A stretch of DNA of 64,000 bases from Candidatus Krumholzibacteriota bacterium (GCA_029262065.1 JAJDAC010000014.1:62001-126000); one strand, 5' to 3'; shown: positions 1 to 8,738, numbered from the stretch's first letter. Program-made: numbers and translations. The notes: a model not told the origin generated them from the sequence alone.

Positions 1-2
1 AG

Positions 3-1382
3 GCCGCGCGGATCGAATTCGCGCGACTGGGCGGCCGGATCAACACCGACTTCATCGACAACGCGGGTGGTGTGAACACCAGCGACCACGAAGTGAATCT
101 CAAGATCCTGTTTCAGCCCCTGATAGCCAAGAAGCAGCTGACGACCAACGCCCGCAACAAGCTGTTGGCCAAGGTAGAACCCCAGGTTACCGCCGACGTG
201 CTGGCCGCCAACGATGACCAGGCGTTGCTGCTCAGCCTGGACGAGCGGCGGAGCCGGGCCAACCTGGCGCCGTTCGACAACCTCATGGACCAGGTCGCGC
301 GCCGGTTCCAGGTCAAACGAAGCCACCTTCAGTTGCCCCCGGTGCGCGATGTAGACGGTCGCATGCAGCGTGGCGAAGGACTGGTGCGTCCGGAGCTGGC
401 GATCCTGAGCAGCTACGTGAAGATGATGCTCTACGACGACCTCGTGGAAGACCCCGCCGTGGAGCTGCGGGGAATTCGTCCTTCGCTGGAGAAGTACTTT
501 CCCGATCAGATCACGAAACGGTTTCGCAAGGCCGTGCACGGCCATCACCTGGGTCGCGAGATTGCTCTGACCCGGTTGACCAATCGAATCGTGGATCACA
601 CCGGAGCGACTTTCTTCCTGGAGATGCGGGAAGACTGCGGCGCGGGCGCGCGCGGGACGTTTGAGGCCTACTCCATGTTGTCTCGGGCGTCCGATGCGTG
701 GCAGTTCAAGGAAAAGGTCTTGGCGTTGAAATACAAGGTTCCCACCGAGGTTCGGTACGACGCCATGCTGACGGTGGAGACCGCGCTGCGGGTTGGGACG
801 CGCTACCTGCTGGAGTATTGGACCGGCAACCAGATCCGCGAAGTGCTTCGCAATACGGGTCCGTACACGCGGCGCATCGTGGGGCTGGTGGATGGTTTCG
901 ATGACGCGCTCGATCCCCTGAGCCTGGCCCGGGCGCGAGCGATCAAGGCCGAGTTCGTGGATCACGGCGTGCCCGCCCCCATGGCACGTCGACTCGCACT
1001 TTTCCGGTTCCTGCCCCACGGCCTGGTGGTGCTCGATCTGGCCAAGGATGTGAAGAAACCGGCCAAGCGTGTGGCCGCCGACTATTTCGCGCTGGGTCGC
1101 GCTTCGAACATCTTCGGCACGCTGCGACGCATCGAAGATCACAAGGCCACGTCGTACTACGACGCGCTCGCGCTGCGGTCGCTTCGTCTCGATGTGGAGG
1201 CACAACTCAGCGCACTCGTACGAAAGCTGTCGCCCATCCGCGGCACGGTCGAGGAAAAGATGGCTTCGTTGGGAGACGACGCCGATGCGTTCGCCGCTCT
1301 CGATCGAATTCCCGGCGATCAACTCGGTCCTGGCTCGCTGCTGGTGTGCCTGGATCGGATCCGGAATGTGCTTCAACGCTAA
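3..1382 (+). CDS. NAD-specific glutamate dehydrogenase, large type, C-terminal part (partial at window start)
   Basis: The reading frame is open from base 3 and its N-terminal part lies outside the window. The protein oxidatively deaminates glutamate to 2-oxoglutarate with NAD, feeding amino acid carbon to the TCA cycle in the cytosol. The motif [17 protein letters not shown] near the start is the hallmark of the large (about 1,600-residue) bacterial GDH family. The remaining ~460 residues match the helical C-terminal region of that family, which ends shortly after the dehydrogenase domain. The stop at 1380-1382 is followed after 17 bases by an acyl-CoA dehydrogenase, so the two are probably cotranscribed in a catabolic unit. 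Family assignment rests on remembered motifs; the catalytic lysine region is not visible because it lies upstream. Confidence 0.9.
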   Translation, partial: AARIEFARLGGRINTDFIDNAGGVNTSDHEVNLKILFQPLIAKKQLTTNARNKLLAKVEPQVTADVLAANDDQALLLSLDERRSRANLAPFDNLMDQVARRFQVKRSHLQLPPVRDVDGRMQRGEGLVRPELAILSSYVKMMLYDDLVEDPAVELRGIRPSLEKYFPDQITKRFRKAVHGHHLGREIALTRLTNRIVDHTGATFFLEMREDCGAGARGTFEAYSMLSRASDAWQFKEKVLALKYKVPTEVRYDAMLTVETALRVGTRYLLEYWTGNQIREVLRNTGPYTRRIVGLVDGFDDALDPLSLARARAIKAEFVDHGVPAPMARRLALFRFLPHGLVVLDLAKDVKKPAKRVAADYFALGRASNIFGTLRRIEDHKATSYYDALALRSLRLDVEAQLSALVRKLSPIRGTVEEKMASLGDDADAFAALDRIPGDQLGPGSLLVCLDRIRNVLQR

Positions 1383-1399
1383 GGCTTGCAGGTGAACCC

Positions 1400-2539
1400 A
1401 TGATCGATTTCCAGTTGAGTGACGAACAAGCACAACTGCGCCAGGTGACGCGGGAGTTCGCGCTGAAGGAAATGCGTCCGCGCGCGCCGCACCACGACCA
1501 GACGGGTGAGTATCCCCGCGAAATCATCGAGAAGGCGTGGGGGATCGGCCTCATGAATACCGCCGTGCCGGCCGCGGTAGGTGGGTTGGGGCTGGGTTCG
1601 CTCGAGGGGTGTCTCATCGTCGAACAGTTGGGGTACGGCTGTTGCGGCATCGCCACGGCCATGGAGGCCAATTCGTTGGCTAGTGCGCCCTTGATTGTCG
1701 CCGGCGATCTGGAACTGCAGAAGCGATGGTTGTCGCCGTTGATCGAAGAGCCCAAGCTGGCGGCCTACTGCGTCACCGAACCAGGCGCGGGCAGCGACGT
1801 GGCCGCCATGCAGTCGACCGCGGTTCGCAAGGGCGACACCTACGTGCTGAACGGCAGCAAGATGTGGATCACCAACGGCAACGTCGCCGATTGGTATTTC
1901 GTGCTGGCGGTCACCGATCGTGAAAAAGGCCATCGCGGGCTCAGTGGGTTCGTGGTACCGCGCAGCGCCGACGGCATCGAAGTGGGCAAGAAAGAACAGA
2001 ATATGGGCCAGCGTTGCTCGGACACGCGGGCCGTGACGTTTACCGACGTGGCGGTGCCCGCGGCCGATCGCGTGGGAGACGAGGGCGCCGGTTGGTTGGC
2101 GGCCATGAAAGCCTTCGACCACACGCGTCCGACCGTGGCGGCCATGGCGGTGGGCTTGGCGCAGGCCGCGCTCGAACACTCGGTGACCTACGCCAAGGAG
2201 CGCGAGGCGTTCGGCAAACCGCTGGCCCGTCATCAGGCTGTGCAGTTCATGCTGGCCGACATGGCCAAGGACATCGACGCCGGGCGCCTGCTCACATGGT
2301 TGGCCGGCTGGACCATCGACCAGGGGCGGCGAAATACCAAGGAAGCCGCCAACGCCAAGGCGTTTTGCGCCGACATGGCCATGCGGGTCGCCACCGATGC
2401 CGTACAGGTATATGGCGGTTACGGTTACAGCCGCGAGTACCCCGTGGAGAAGCTGATGCGCGACGCCAAGGTTTTCCAGATCTACGAAGGGACAAGCCAG
2501 ATCCAGCGACTAATAATTGCCCGGGAACTGCTTTCCTGA
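1400..2539 (+). CDS. acyl-CoA dehydrogenase
   Basis: FAD-dependent alpha,beta-dehydrogenation of an acyl-CoA, with electrons passed to electron-transfer flavoprotein; cytosolic. The 379-residue length is typical. The start [10 protein letters not shown] is the usual N-terminus of the family, and the ATG at 1400 follows an AGGTGA-type ribosome site; an upstream in-frame start at 1346 would overlap the GDH gene and adds no conserved sequence. The flavin-contact motif VTEPGAGSD is near residue 125. The C-terminal [10 protein letters not shown] contains Glu363, at the position of the catalytic base in short/medium/butyryl-CoA dehydrogenases. Substrate chain length cannot be told from sequence alone. 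The next gene has its own promoter candidate, so this probably ends the operon. Confidence 0.92.
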   Translation: MIDFQLSDEQAQLRQVTREFALKEMRPRAPHHDQTGEYPREIIEKAWGIGLMNTAVPAAVGGLGLGSLEGCLIVEQLGYGCCGIATAMEANSLASAPLIVAGDLELQKRWLSPLIEEPKLAAYCVTEPGAGSDVAAMQSTAVRKGDTYVLNGSKMWITNGNVADWYFVLAVTDREKGHRGLSGFVVPRSADGIEVGKKEQNMGQRCSDTRAVTFTDVAVPAADRVGDEGAGWLAAMKAFDHTRPTVAAMAVGLAQAALEHSVTYAKEREAFGKPLARHQAVQFMLADMAKDIDAGRLLTWLAGWTIDQGRRNTKEAANAKAFCADMAMRVATDAVQVYGGYGYSREYPVEKLMRDAKVFQIYEGTSQIQRLIIARELLS

Positions 2540-2564
2540 CTAAGTGTTCAATATATTGTAGTAT
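2536..2564 (+). promoter_or_regulatory. candidate sigma70-type promoter (CTGACT-N17-TAGTAT)
   Basis: CTGACT at 2536-2541, a 17-base spacer and TAGTAT at 2559-2564 fit a housekeeping promoter. The site lies in an AT-rich patch directly after the acyl-CoA dehydrogenase stop and about 114 bases before the secreted TPR gene it would serve. Pattern match only. Confidence 0.4.
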
Positions 2565-2677
2565 CGCCGGTCGTCGGCGGGGTGACTCGCCTCGACGAAT
2601 ACAGTTTCTTCCCCACTCGACCGTAAAACTTTGGTTTGGCCCACGATAGCCGAGCCGCCAGTACGGAGGTTCAAACC

Positions 2678-3853
2678 GTGACCGCAACGACCACAACCGG
2701 GACGCCCAAGGCCTGGTCTCGAATTTTCGCAGGTCGCGTGGCCGCGACGATGCTGATGGCATGGACACTCGCCTCGGCCGGGCTGATCGTTTCTGCCCAG
2801 GCCCAGGAGTGCACGCCCACAGCCCAGGCCGAGGCCGAGCAGGCCTACTCCACGGCCTACCAGTTCGTGACCGCGAACCAATGGGCGGAAGCCATCCCCT
2901 CGCTCGAGCAGGCCATTGCGGCGTGTCCGAGCCACTGGTCCAGCGTGGAACTGTTGGCTGGCGCATCCATGCGGGTCAAGAAAATGGGGGCGGCGCAGAA
3001 GAACTATCGCGCGCTCATCGACGGCAAGTTCAAGGGCGATATGGCCACCGCCGACCAGCGCGTGTTGTCTGCGTACGGCTACGTGCTGCTTCGCAACAAG
3101 AACTGGTCCGAGGGGGAGAAGGTCTTCCAGACCATCCTGGTGCAGGACCCGGCCAACCTCGAGGCGCACGATCGCCTGGCCATTTGCTACAAGAGCTGGC
3201 GCAAGCCAGAGAAGAGCATCGAGCATCTCGAGAAGTTGTACGACCTGCATACGGACGAGGCCAAGAAGGTCGAAGTCGCCAAGCGTCTTGGCGAGGCCTA
3301 TAAGGGTTTGGGCGACAACGCGCAGGCTACCGCATGGCTTGGCAAGAGTGGTGGTGGTGGTGGTTCCAGCCTGTTCGGGGTTGGCGTCGACCACATGAAG
3401 AAGAAAGAGTGGCAGCAGGCCGCCGACGTGTTCAAGAAGTTCGTCGCCGAAAAGCCTGACAGCGCAGCGGGATGGAAGAACCTGGGCCAGTGCTACCAGA
3501 AGCTGAGCATGACCAACGAGGCCGCCTCGGCCTACGAGAAGACGCTTGAGCTCGATCGCAGCAAGCACGACGTCATGAGTCGTCTGGGTCTCTTGTACCT
3601 GGATATGGGTCGCTTCAACGGGGCGGGGAAGCTCAGCGAAGAAGCCATCAATGGCTGGTCGAAGGATGATCCCGAACTGGGTGCGATGTACTACCTCCAG
3701 GGCAAGGTCTACGAGAAGCGCGATGAGAACTACCAGGCCGCTATCTCGATGTTCGAAAAGGCGCTTGGCGATTCGCACTGGGGTGACCCGGCGCGTCGCG
3801 AGATCGAACGCCAAGAACAACTAATAAGAATCAAAGAAATGCAAGGCGGCTGA
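2678..3853 (+). CDS. secreted tetratricopeptide-repeat protein
   Basis: A 391-residue protein with an N-terminal export signal: basic segment around residues 11-21, hydrophobic stretch ending SAQAQ near residue 45, then a mature region rich in TPR helices (for example EKTLELDRSKHDVMSRLGLL). A run of glycines (GGGGGSS, about residues 226-232) separates two TPR blocks. The GTG start at 2678 is preceded by GGAGG at 2665-2669 with ideal spacing; a TTG at 2636 in the same frame lacks a ribosome site. It probably acts as a periplasmic or cell-surface scaffold, but no specific partner is evident. It stands alone and ends at a terminator region shared with the convergent gene. Confidence 0.75.
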   Translation: MTATTTTGTPKAWSRIFAGRVAATMLMAWTLASAGLIVSAQAQECTPTAQAEAEQAYSTAYQFVTANQWAEAIPSLEQAIAACPSHWSSVELLAGASMRVKKMGAAQKNYRALIDGKFKGDMATADQRVLSAYGYVLLRNKNWSEGEKVFQTILVQDPANLEAHDRLAICYKSWRKPEKSIEHLEKLYDLHTDEAKKVEVAKRLGEAYKGLGDNAQATAWLGKSGGGGGSSLFGVGVDHMKKKEWQQAADVFKKFVAEKPDSAAGWKNLGQCYQKLSMTNEAASAYEKTLELDRSKHDVMSRLGLLYLDMGRFNGAGKLSEEAINGWSKDDPELGAMYYLQGKVYEKRDENYQAAISMFEKALGDSHWGDPARREIERQEQLIRIKEMQGG

Positions 3854-3869
3854 GCTCCGCTCAGCCGCC
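3845..3869 (+). other. perfect 10-bp stem-loop overlapping the TPR stop codon
   Basis: GGCGGCTGAG (3845-3854) and CTCAGCCGCC (3860-3869) are exact reverse complements around a 5-base loop; the TGA stop is inside the 5' arm. No T-tract follows, so it is more likely an mRNA 3'-end stabiliser than an intrinsic terminator. Confidence 0.6.
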
Positions 3870-3876
3870 GCAGTCC

Positions 3877-3963
3877 CGGGACCGAAGGTCCTGGGGCAAG
3901 GCGCGAAAAGAAGAGAACCCCGGACCCCCAGACGCGCCCACGGGACCGAAGGTACTGGGACAA
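3877..3963 (+). repeat. two near-identical 23-bp direct repeats, each able to form a small hairpin
   Basis: Copies at 3877-3899 and 3941-3963 differ at two positions. Each begins CGGGACCGAAGGT; in the first copy GGACC and GGTCC flank a GAA loop. They lie between the TPR stop and the bidirectional terminator. The 11-mer CGGGACCGAAG recurs in the accA leader (22008-22018). Function unknown. Confidence 0.5.
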
Positions 3964-3987
3964 AGCTCCCCGGAGCAACGCACAAAA

Positions 3988-4028
3988 AAACGGCGGATGG
4001 GACACCCCATCCGCCGTTTCTCTTTTCC
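3988..4028. terminator. bidirectional intrinsic terminator
   Basis: A 14-bp perfect stem (arms 3988-4001 and 4006-4019, loop ACAC) has an A-tract on its left side and a T-rich tail (TTTCTCTTTT) on its right. It can stop transcription from both the TPR gene (+) and the convergent diiron-protein gene (-). Confidence 0.88.
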
Positions 4029-4040
4029 AAACGCCTGCCG

Positions 4041-5183
4041 CTAGCTCTTCTTCAGGTTCGGACTCGGCGGCGGTGCGATCCACCCATCTTCCTTCATGAG
4101 CGCGCGCAGGTACTGCTTGTCGCTCTCGCTCGGCAGCACCGACGTGATGTACTCGCGGTACGCGGCTTCATCCAGCTCACGCCCGGAAGCGTCGACTCGT
4201 GCGCCCACGTTGTCGCCAATCGAGCGGTGGAAACGCACATGGGGGATGTAGAAGTCCTCCCAGTCCTTGGGTCGCACCTTGTTCAACGTATCGATTTGAC
4301 CCTGGACTTCGGCCATGTAGGCAGCGCGCGCGGACTCGTTGAGTTGCGACTTGTCCACGGCCTGCTTGGCCTTGTGCTTGGCGCGTTCGTCGTAGCGTCC
4401 CTTCAGACCCCATACGTAGCCCCAATGGGCACTGGAGCTGTGGTCGGTCCCGAACAGGTCGTAGGCCGTCGATAGCCACTTGTTGATGTAACGTTGGATG
4501 AGCTCCTGGGGGACCCGTCCGGCCTGAACGATCCGCTTCAATCCGTTGCCGCCGGTGCCCAGGTGAAACGCTTCTTCCTTGAGCATGGGGCCCATGCTCC
4601 GGGCCAGTGGGCCAAAGGCCGACGTGGACAGCATGTTCAGTTGGAACTTGCCGTCGCGGTCGACGAAGTTGGTGAATGCGAAGAAGTCGAGCCAGTTGTC
4701 GATGTCTTCGTTGAAGCTTCCCAACAGCCGCTCCTGATTCCACGCACGGCGTTCCAGGAGCTTCATGGCTTCGCGTTTGCCTTGCTCGCCGAAGTGCTCG
4801 ACCAGGATGTGGCACATCTGCCAGCCATGGCGCATCTCTTCCACGTTCACGCGCACCAGGCTTTGAAGGTCGTAGTCGGAGGGGGCCGTTTCCAGCAGAT
4901 TCTTCTGCTGTTCAACCGAGGCGAACTCGGTATCGCCCTGGTAGACAATGAGCGAGAGCAGGGAGTCGCGGATACGTTGGTCTGGGATGTCGATCAGACG
5001 CTCCCACCGGTCCTGCCCGGCGAAGTCGCCAAACTCGATCTCATTGGTGGGAAGCTCGCCGTATTTGGCGTCGAAGGTGAAGTCCTTCACCAGGGAGGTG
5101 TCGTATCCGATGTCCTCGCGCCATTCGTAGAACATATCCACCCAGTCGTCGAACGAGCTAATGGATTTCCCTGCCGTCACCAT
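4041..5183 (-). CDS. BoxB/PaaA-like diiron (ferritin-fold) oxygenase
   Basis: A 380-residue soluble protein resembling the catalytic diiron subunit of benzoyl-CoA 2,3-epoxidase (BoxB) and the phenylacetyl-CoA oxygenase family. Candidate iron ligands occur in the expected order: Glu86, VEEMRH (Glu116, His119), Asp175/177 in FVDRDGKFQ, and KEEAFH (Glu204, His207). The segment FVDRDGKFQLNML also recalls BoxB. The usual partners (BoxA reductase, BoxC lyase, CoA ligase, Paa subunits) are absent nearby, so the substrate is unknown and the BoxB name is only a family pointer. The ATG at 5183 follows a GCGAGG-type site. The gene is single, convergent with the TPR gene and divergent from folB. It could also be a non-aromatic hydroxylase or N-oxygenase of the same fold. 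Confidence 0.75.
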   Translation of the reverse strand: MVTAGKSISSFDDWVDMFYEWREDIGYDTSLVKDFTFDAKYGELPTNEIEFGDFAGQDRWERLIDIPDQRIRDSLLSLIVYQGDTEFASVEQQKNLLETAPSDYDLQSLVRVNVEEMRHGWQMCHILVEHFGEQGKREAMKLLERRAWNQERLLGSFNEDIDNWLDFFAFTNFVDRDGKFQLNMLSTSAFGPLARSMGPMLKEEAFHLGTGGNGLKRIVQAGRVPQELIQRYINKWLSTAYDLFGTDHSSSAHWGYVWGLKGRYDERAKHKAKQAVDKSQLNESARAAYMAEVQGQIDTLNKVRPKDWEDFYIPHVRFHRSIGDNVGARVDASGRELDEAAYREYITSVLPSESDKQYLRALMKEDGWIAPPPSPNLKKS

Positions 5184-5297
5184 GTAGAACCTCGCCTTGA
5201 AAGGTTTGCCTTTATGGGGTGTTTCGAACGAACGTTTGACAAACCGAAGATACCCGCGATCCGGCAGGTCGGCAAGCGCCCGAAACGGCGGCCAGCC

Positions 5298-5326
5298 TTG
5301 GAAAAGGGGCGTTCCGCTGCTAGGGT
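5298..5326 (+). promoter_or_regulatory. candidate promoter TTGGAA-N17-TAGGGT for the folB operon
   Basis: TTGGAA (5298-5303), 17 bases, then TAGGGT (5321-5326). The folB ATG begins only 8 bases after the -10 hexamer, so transcription would start at or next to the start codon. The same GCTAGGGTG core occurs in candidate promoters at 9899 and 18315. Confidence 0.5.
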
Positions 5327-5333
5327 GTCGGCC

Positions 5334-5717
5334 ATGGAACGTCGTAGCCCAAAAGACCAGATAATCTTCCGCAGCATGGCGCCGTCGTGTCGAATCGGCG
5401 TACTTCCTGGGGAAGCCGATGGCCCACAGCCGCTGGAAATCCGCCTCGCCGTTGACGTTGATCTCGACGCGGCGGCACGCAGCGATGCCCTGGCCGACAC
5501 GTTGGATTACCGCGATCTGGCCGCCGCGGTCGAGTCGGCGTGTGGGCAGCGATACGGCTTGCTCGAAGCGCTGGCCGGGCAGATTCTGACGAATGTCCTG
5601 GAGGATCCTCGCGTCAAGGCCGCCAGCGTGGAAGTGACGAAGGCGCGGGCACCGTTGGGCGAGAGAGTGGGACCGATATCCATTCGACTCTACCGAGGGC
5701 AGGAGGCGAACTCGTGA
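5334..5717 (+). CDS. folB: dihydroneopterin aldolase (FolB)
   Basis: Cleaves 7,8-dihydroneopterin to 6-hydroxymethyl-dihydropterin and glycolaldehyde in folate synthesis. The 127-residue protein has the family hallmarks: IGVLPGE near residue 22, TLDYRDL near residue 61, LLEALAGQI in the middle and VEVTKARAPLG near the C-terminus, containing the conserved lysine. The ATG at 5334 is chosen because the family-specific sequence starts a few residues later. There is no ribosome site, and a promoter -10 ends 8 bases upstream, which suggests a leaderless message. The stop overlaps the folK start (GTGA), giving a folB-folK pair as in many bacteria. Confidence 0.9.
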   Translation: MERRSPKDQIIFRSMAPSCRIGVLPGEADGPQPLEIRLAVDVDLDAAARSDALADTLDYRDLAAAVESACGQRYGLLEALAGQILTNVLEDPRVKAASVEVTKARAPLGERVGPISIRLYRGQEANS

Positions 5718-6244
5718 ACACCGTTTTCCTGGGTTTGGGTGGCAACCTGGGCGACCGTCGCCGAATTTTGCGCGACGCGGTGCGAGGTGTGCGGCAATGG
5801 CCGGCCACGCGCGAGGTGCGGGTCAGTTGCCTTTACGAAACCGACTACGTTGGCCCCGGTGAGGACCAGGCCCCGTACTACAATGCAGTGGTCGAAATGG
5901 TCACCCAGTTGTCCCCATTTCAGCTCCTGGAGCGGGCGCGGCGACTGGAGGGAGCGGCCGGGCGCCGCCCGGACGGCCACATGCAACCGCGACCGTTGGA
6001 CGTAGATGTGTTGATGTACGGCGAACTGCAATTGGTGGAGGCCCATCTCGTGGTGCCCCATCCGCGCATGCACCTGCGCCGATTTGTTCTGGAGCCGCTG
6101 GCCGAGCTGGCTCCTCACGTCGTCGTTCCGGGAATGGATCTTTCAGTGGCCCAGTGTCTGGAGAATCCCGAGCTCGAGTCGCAGAGGGTCCGCGTCGTCG
6201 AGAACTCGGATTGGTGCAGCGAGGCGACGGCATGGACGAGCTGA
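5714..6244 (+). CDS. folK: 2-amino-4-hydroxy-6-hydroxymethyldihydropteridine pyrophosphokinase
   Basis: Transfers pyrophosphate from ATP to 6-hydroxymethyl-dihydropterin, the step after FolB. 176 residues. Recognisable HPPK elements are FLGLGGNLGDRR at the N-terminus, the metal-binding RPLDVDVLMYG, and PHPRMHLRRFVLEPLAELAP. The GTG start at 5714 is preceded by AGGAGG (5701-5706) at seven bases, the strongest ribosome site in this operon, and overlaps the folB stop by four bases. The last 13 bases overlap the next gene. Confidence 0.95.
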   Translation: MNTVFLGLGGNLGDRRRILRDAVRGVRQWPATREVRVSCLYETDYVGPGEDQAPYYNAVVEMVTQLSPFQLLERARRLEGAAGRRPDGHMQPRPLDVDVLMYGELQLVEAHLVVPHPRMHLRRFVLEPLAELAPHVVVPGMDLSVAQCLENPELESQRVRVVENSDWCSEATAWTS

Positions 6245-6894
6245 ATTGCCCCTGGAACTACCTTGTCATCGAGGGCGTCATCGGCGTCGGCAAGACCAGC
6301 CTTACGCGTATGCTTTCGGATTCGCTGGGGGCCCGTGTGAACCTGGAAGTCGTGGAGGACAATCCCTTTCTTCCGCGGTTCTACGAGGACAAGGACGCTC
6401 ACGCGTTCGTCACGCAGATGTTCTTCCTGCTCAGCCGTTTCCGTCAGCAGCAGTCGATTCCGCAGTCGGATTTGTTCCAGGAGAGAATCGTCTCGGACTA
6501 CCTGTTCGCCAAAGACCGGATCTTCGCGAACATCAACCTCGATGACGACGAATTGCGCATGTACGATCAGATTGCCAATATACTGGAGTCGCGGGTGCCC
6601 CGACCGGACGTGGTCATCTACCTGCAGGCCAGCACCGAAGTGTTGTTGGAACGTATCCAATGGCGTGGACGTACCTATGAGAAGGACATGGACGAGGAGT
6701 ACATTCAGGCGCTCAACGAGGCCTACAATTACTTCTTTTTCCACTACGGCGACACACCGCTGCTCGTGGTCAATTCGAACGAATTGGATTTCGTGAAGAA
6801 TCGCGGGCATTACGAAGATCTGCTGCACCGCATCGTGCAGCCTTTCACGGGTACGCAGTACTACGTACCCAGCTGGATGGAGGGTGATGACTAA
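6232..6894 (+). CDS. deoxynucleoside kinase family protein
   Basis: 220-residue P-loop kinase of the dNK/dGK family, which phosphorylates deoxynucleosides at the 5' position for nucleotide salvage. The Walker A is GVIGVGKTS (Lys21); the family ER motif appears in FQERIVSDYLF; the lid region is ERIQWRGRTYEKDM. The ATG at 6232 gives the usual family length; an upstream in-frame start at 6154 would lie inside folK. The gene overlaps folK by 13 bases and panB by 8, so it is translationally coupled in the folate-pantothenate operon. This placement between folK and panB recurs in other bacteria, but substrate specificity is not evident from the sequence. Confidence 0.88.
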   Translation: MDELNCPWNYLVIEGVIGVGKTSLTRMLSDSLGARVNLEVVEDNPFLPRFYEDKDAHAFVTQMFFLLSRFRQQQSIPQSDLFQERIVSDYLFAKDRIFANINLDDDELRMYDQIANILESRVPRPDVVIYLQASTEVLLERIQWRGRTYEKDMDEEYIQALNEAYNYFFFHYGDTPLLVVNSNELDFVKNRGHYEDLLHRIVQPFTGTQYYVPSWMEGDD

Positions 6895-7717
6895 AGTCAC
6901 TCGGGTCGATCTACAAAAGAAGAAGGACGCCGGTGAGCGTTGCGTGGTGGTTACCGCGTACGACTACGGCATGACACGACTGGTCGATGAGGCCGGCGTC
7001 GACGCAATCCTCGTGGGCGACAGCCTGGGCATGGTCGTGCAAGGCCACGACAGTACACTCAAGGTCACGCTCGACCACATGATCTACCATACCCAGTGCG
7101 TCCAGCGAGCGGCGCCGCGCGCGCAGGTCATCGCCGATCTTCCTTTCGGCACTTTCCAACAGGGGCCCGAACTTGCCCTGTCGTCAGCGGTGCGCCTTGT
7201 GCAGGAGGGTGGCGCCGAAGGCGTCAAGATCGAAGGACATCGCCTGCCGGCGCTCGAGGCCATTGCGCAGGCGGATATTCCCGTCTGGGGCCATCTGGGT
7301 CTTACGCCGCAATCGATCCACGCATTCGGCGGCTTTCGGGTACAAGGCAAGAACGAGGGCGACGCCGTGCGGTTGGTCGAGGATGCCAAGCGGGTGGAGG
7401 ACGCCGGTGCTTCACTGCTGGTGTTGGAGTGCATTCCCTGGGATGTGGCGAGGGCCATTACCGAAGCGTTGCACATTCCCACGATCGGCATCGGGGCGGG
7501 GCCGCACTGCGATGGTCAGGTTCTGGTGATCTACGACATGCTGGGCTTTGGCCACGACTTCGTGCCAAAGTTCGTGCGCCGCTACGCTGAAACGGGCGAC
7601 TCCATTGTCGACGCCGTGAAGTCCTACGCGCAGGAAGTTCGTGACGGCTCGTTCCCCACGTACGACGAGAGCTACGGCGAGTCCGCGGCCAAGATGGAAA
7701 GCGCCGAGGAGCACTGA
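6887..7717 (+). CDS. panB: 3-methyl-2-oxobutanoate hydroxymethyltransferase
   Basis: First committed step of pantothenate synthesis: transfer of a hydroxymethyl group from methylene-tetrahydrofolate to 2-oxoisovalerate, giving ketopantoate. 276 residues, a TIM-barrel enzyme with typical motifs VTAYDYG, ILVGDSLGMVVQGHDST and KIEGH, and the AFGGFRVQGK segment. ATG at 6887 is preferred; a GTG directly before it (6884) is possible. The GGAGG at 6879-6883 serves either. It uses a folate cofactor, which gives a metabolic reason for sharing an operon with folB and folK. It ends two bases before the panC start. Confidence 0.96.
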   Translation: MTKVTRVDLQKKKDAGERCVVVTAYDYGMTRLVDEAGVDAILVGDSLGMVVQGHDSTLKVTLDHMIYHTQCVQRAAPRAQVIADLPFGTFQQGPELALSSAVRLVQEGGAEGVKIEGHRLPALEAIAQADIPVWGHLGLTPQSIHAFGGFRVQGKNEGDAVRLVEDAKRVEDAGASLLVLECIPWDVARAITEALHIPTIGIGAGPHCDGQVLVIYDMLGFGHDFVPKFVRRYAETGDSIVDAVKSYAQEVRDGSFPTYDESYGESAAKMESAEEH

Positions 7718-7718
7718 C

Positions 7719-8681
7719 GTGAGCGGTGTTCCCGCGCCGGCGGTTCTGTACGGCGCCCAGGAGTTGCGCGCCTTCCGTGCTTCTCTTTCGATAGCGAAGC
7801 GCCCCGTCGTGTTCGTACCCACGATGGGCGACCTGCACGCCGGCCACCTGAGCTTGGTGCGGCACGCGGCCGACCTGGGCCCCGTGATTGTCAGCATCTT
7901 CGTGAATCCCACACAATTTGGCGAGGGCGAGGACTTCGACCGCTACCCGAGGAATCTCGAGGTCGATCGGGCACGCCTGGCCACATTGGGTGTAGCGGCC
8001 ATCTTCGCGCCGGCGGCCGACGAAATCTACAACGAGGAGGCCGCCACGTGGGTGGATGTCGATGCCTTGCGGGGTCGTTTGTGTGATGCCCATCGCCCCG
8101 GCCATTTTCGCGGTGTGACCACCGTGGTAACCAAGTTGTTCAACCTGGTACAGCCTGACGTCGCCGTATTCGGCCAGAAAGACGCGCAGCAATGCCTGGT
8201 CTTGTATCGCATGGTTCGCGATCTTCATCTGCCAATCGAGATGGTGGTCGCGCCCACGGTTCGCGATGACGACGGACTGGCGCTGTCGAGCCGGAACCGA
8301 TTCCTGAGCAGTTCTGATCGTCGGCGTGCCTTGGGGCTATCGCGCGCGCTTAGACGCGGCGTGCAGGCGTTGGCCGAAGGCGTGCAGTCGACGGCCGAGA
8401 TTGAACAGGCGATGGCCGAGGTCCTGGTCGGCGAGGATGTCGACTACCTTGATCTGCGCAGCCTGCCCCGGTTGGACCACGAGCCGGTGGTGGCTGACCA
8501 CGTGGTGTTGGCCGGTGCCATGCGCATATCCGGGACCCGTCTGATCGACAACATCAGCCTGCGGAGGGTCGGCGATCGCTTCGATCCCGCGCCGTTGATT
8601 CCGGCCGCCGACGTGAACGAAGTGGCCGATCGCCTGCGTGAACGAGGGACGTTTGCGGTCTTGAGCGATCCGCCAGGATGA
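7719..8681 (+). CDS. panC: pantothenate synthetase
   Basis: ATP-dependent condensation of pantoate with beta-alanine. The nucleotidyltransferase signature PTMGDLHAGHLSLV is present, with FVNPTQFGEGED, HRPGHFRGVTTVVTKLFN and VFGQKDAQQ, all typical PanC motifs. The GTG start at 7719 follows GAGGAG and lies directly after the panB stop; an earlier in-frame start (7641) would lie within panB and adds no conserved residues. At 320 residues it is longer than the usual ~280, with the extra residues in a C-terminal tail after the ISLRRVGDRFDP segment. That tail resembles no domain I recognise. Confidence 0.95.
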   Translation: MSGVPAPAVLYGAQELRAFRASLSIAKRPVVFVPTMGDLHAGHLSLVRHAADLGPVIVSIFVNPTQFGEGEDFDRYPRNLEVDRARLATLGVAAIFAPAADEIYNEEAATWVDVDALRGRLCDAHRPGHFRGVTTVVTKLFNLVQPDVAVFGQKDAQQCLVLYRMVRDLHLPIEMVVAPTVRDDDGLALSSRNRFLSSSDRRRALGLSRALRRGVQALAEGVQSTAEIEQAMAEVLVGEDVDYLDLRSLPRLDHEPVVADHVVLAGAMRISGTRLIDNISLRRVGDRFDPAPLIPAADVNEVADRLRERGTFAVLSDPPG

Positions 8682-8716
8682 CCGCATGAGACGAGACTAC
8701 CGCATGAAACAAGACT
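8681..8716 (+). repeat. two tandem 18-bp units between panC and the glmU-like gene
   Basis: Units at 8681-8698 and 8699-8716 share the pattern ACCGCATGARACRAGACT and differ at two positions. They fill the short gap between panC and the next gene. Confidence 0.6.
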
Positions 8717-8738
8717 ACTGACGGACACCGAGGTGACG

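Noticed and set aside
2540-3820. 426-codon minus-strand open frame opposite the secreted TPR gene
   Set aside because: The plus-strand gene has a ribosome site, signal peptide and TPR motifs; the reverse product is low-complexity (Leu/Val/Gly-rich) and unlike any family.
4494-5333. Long N-terminal extension of FolB (open frame from 4494)
   Set aside because: It lies antisense to the diiron protein gene. FolB family sequence starts only after 5334.
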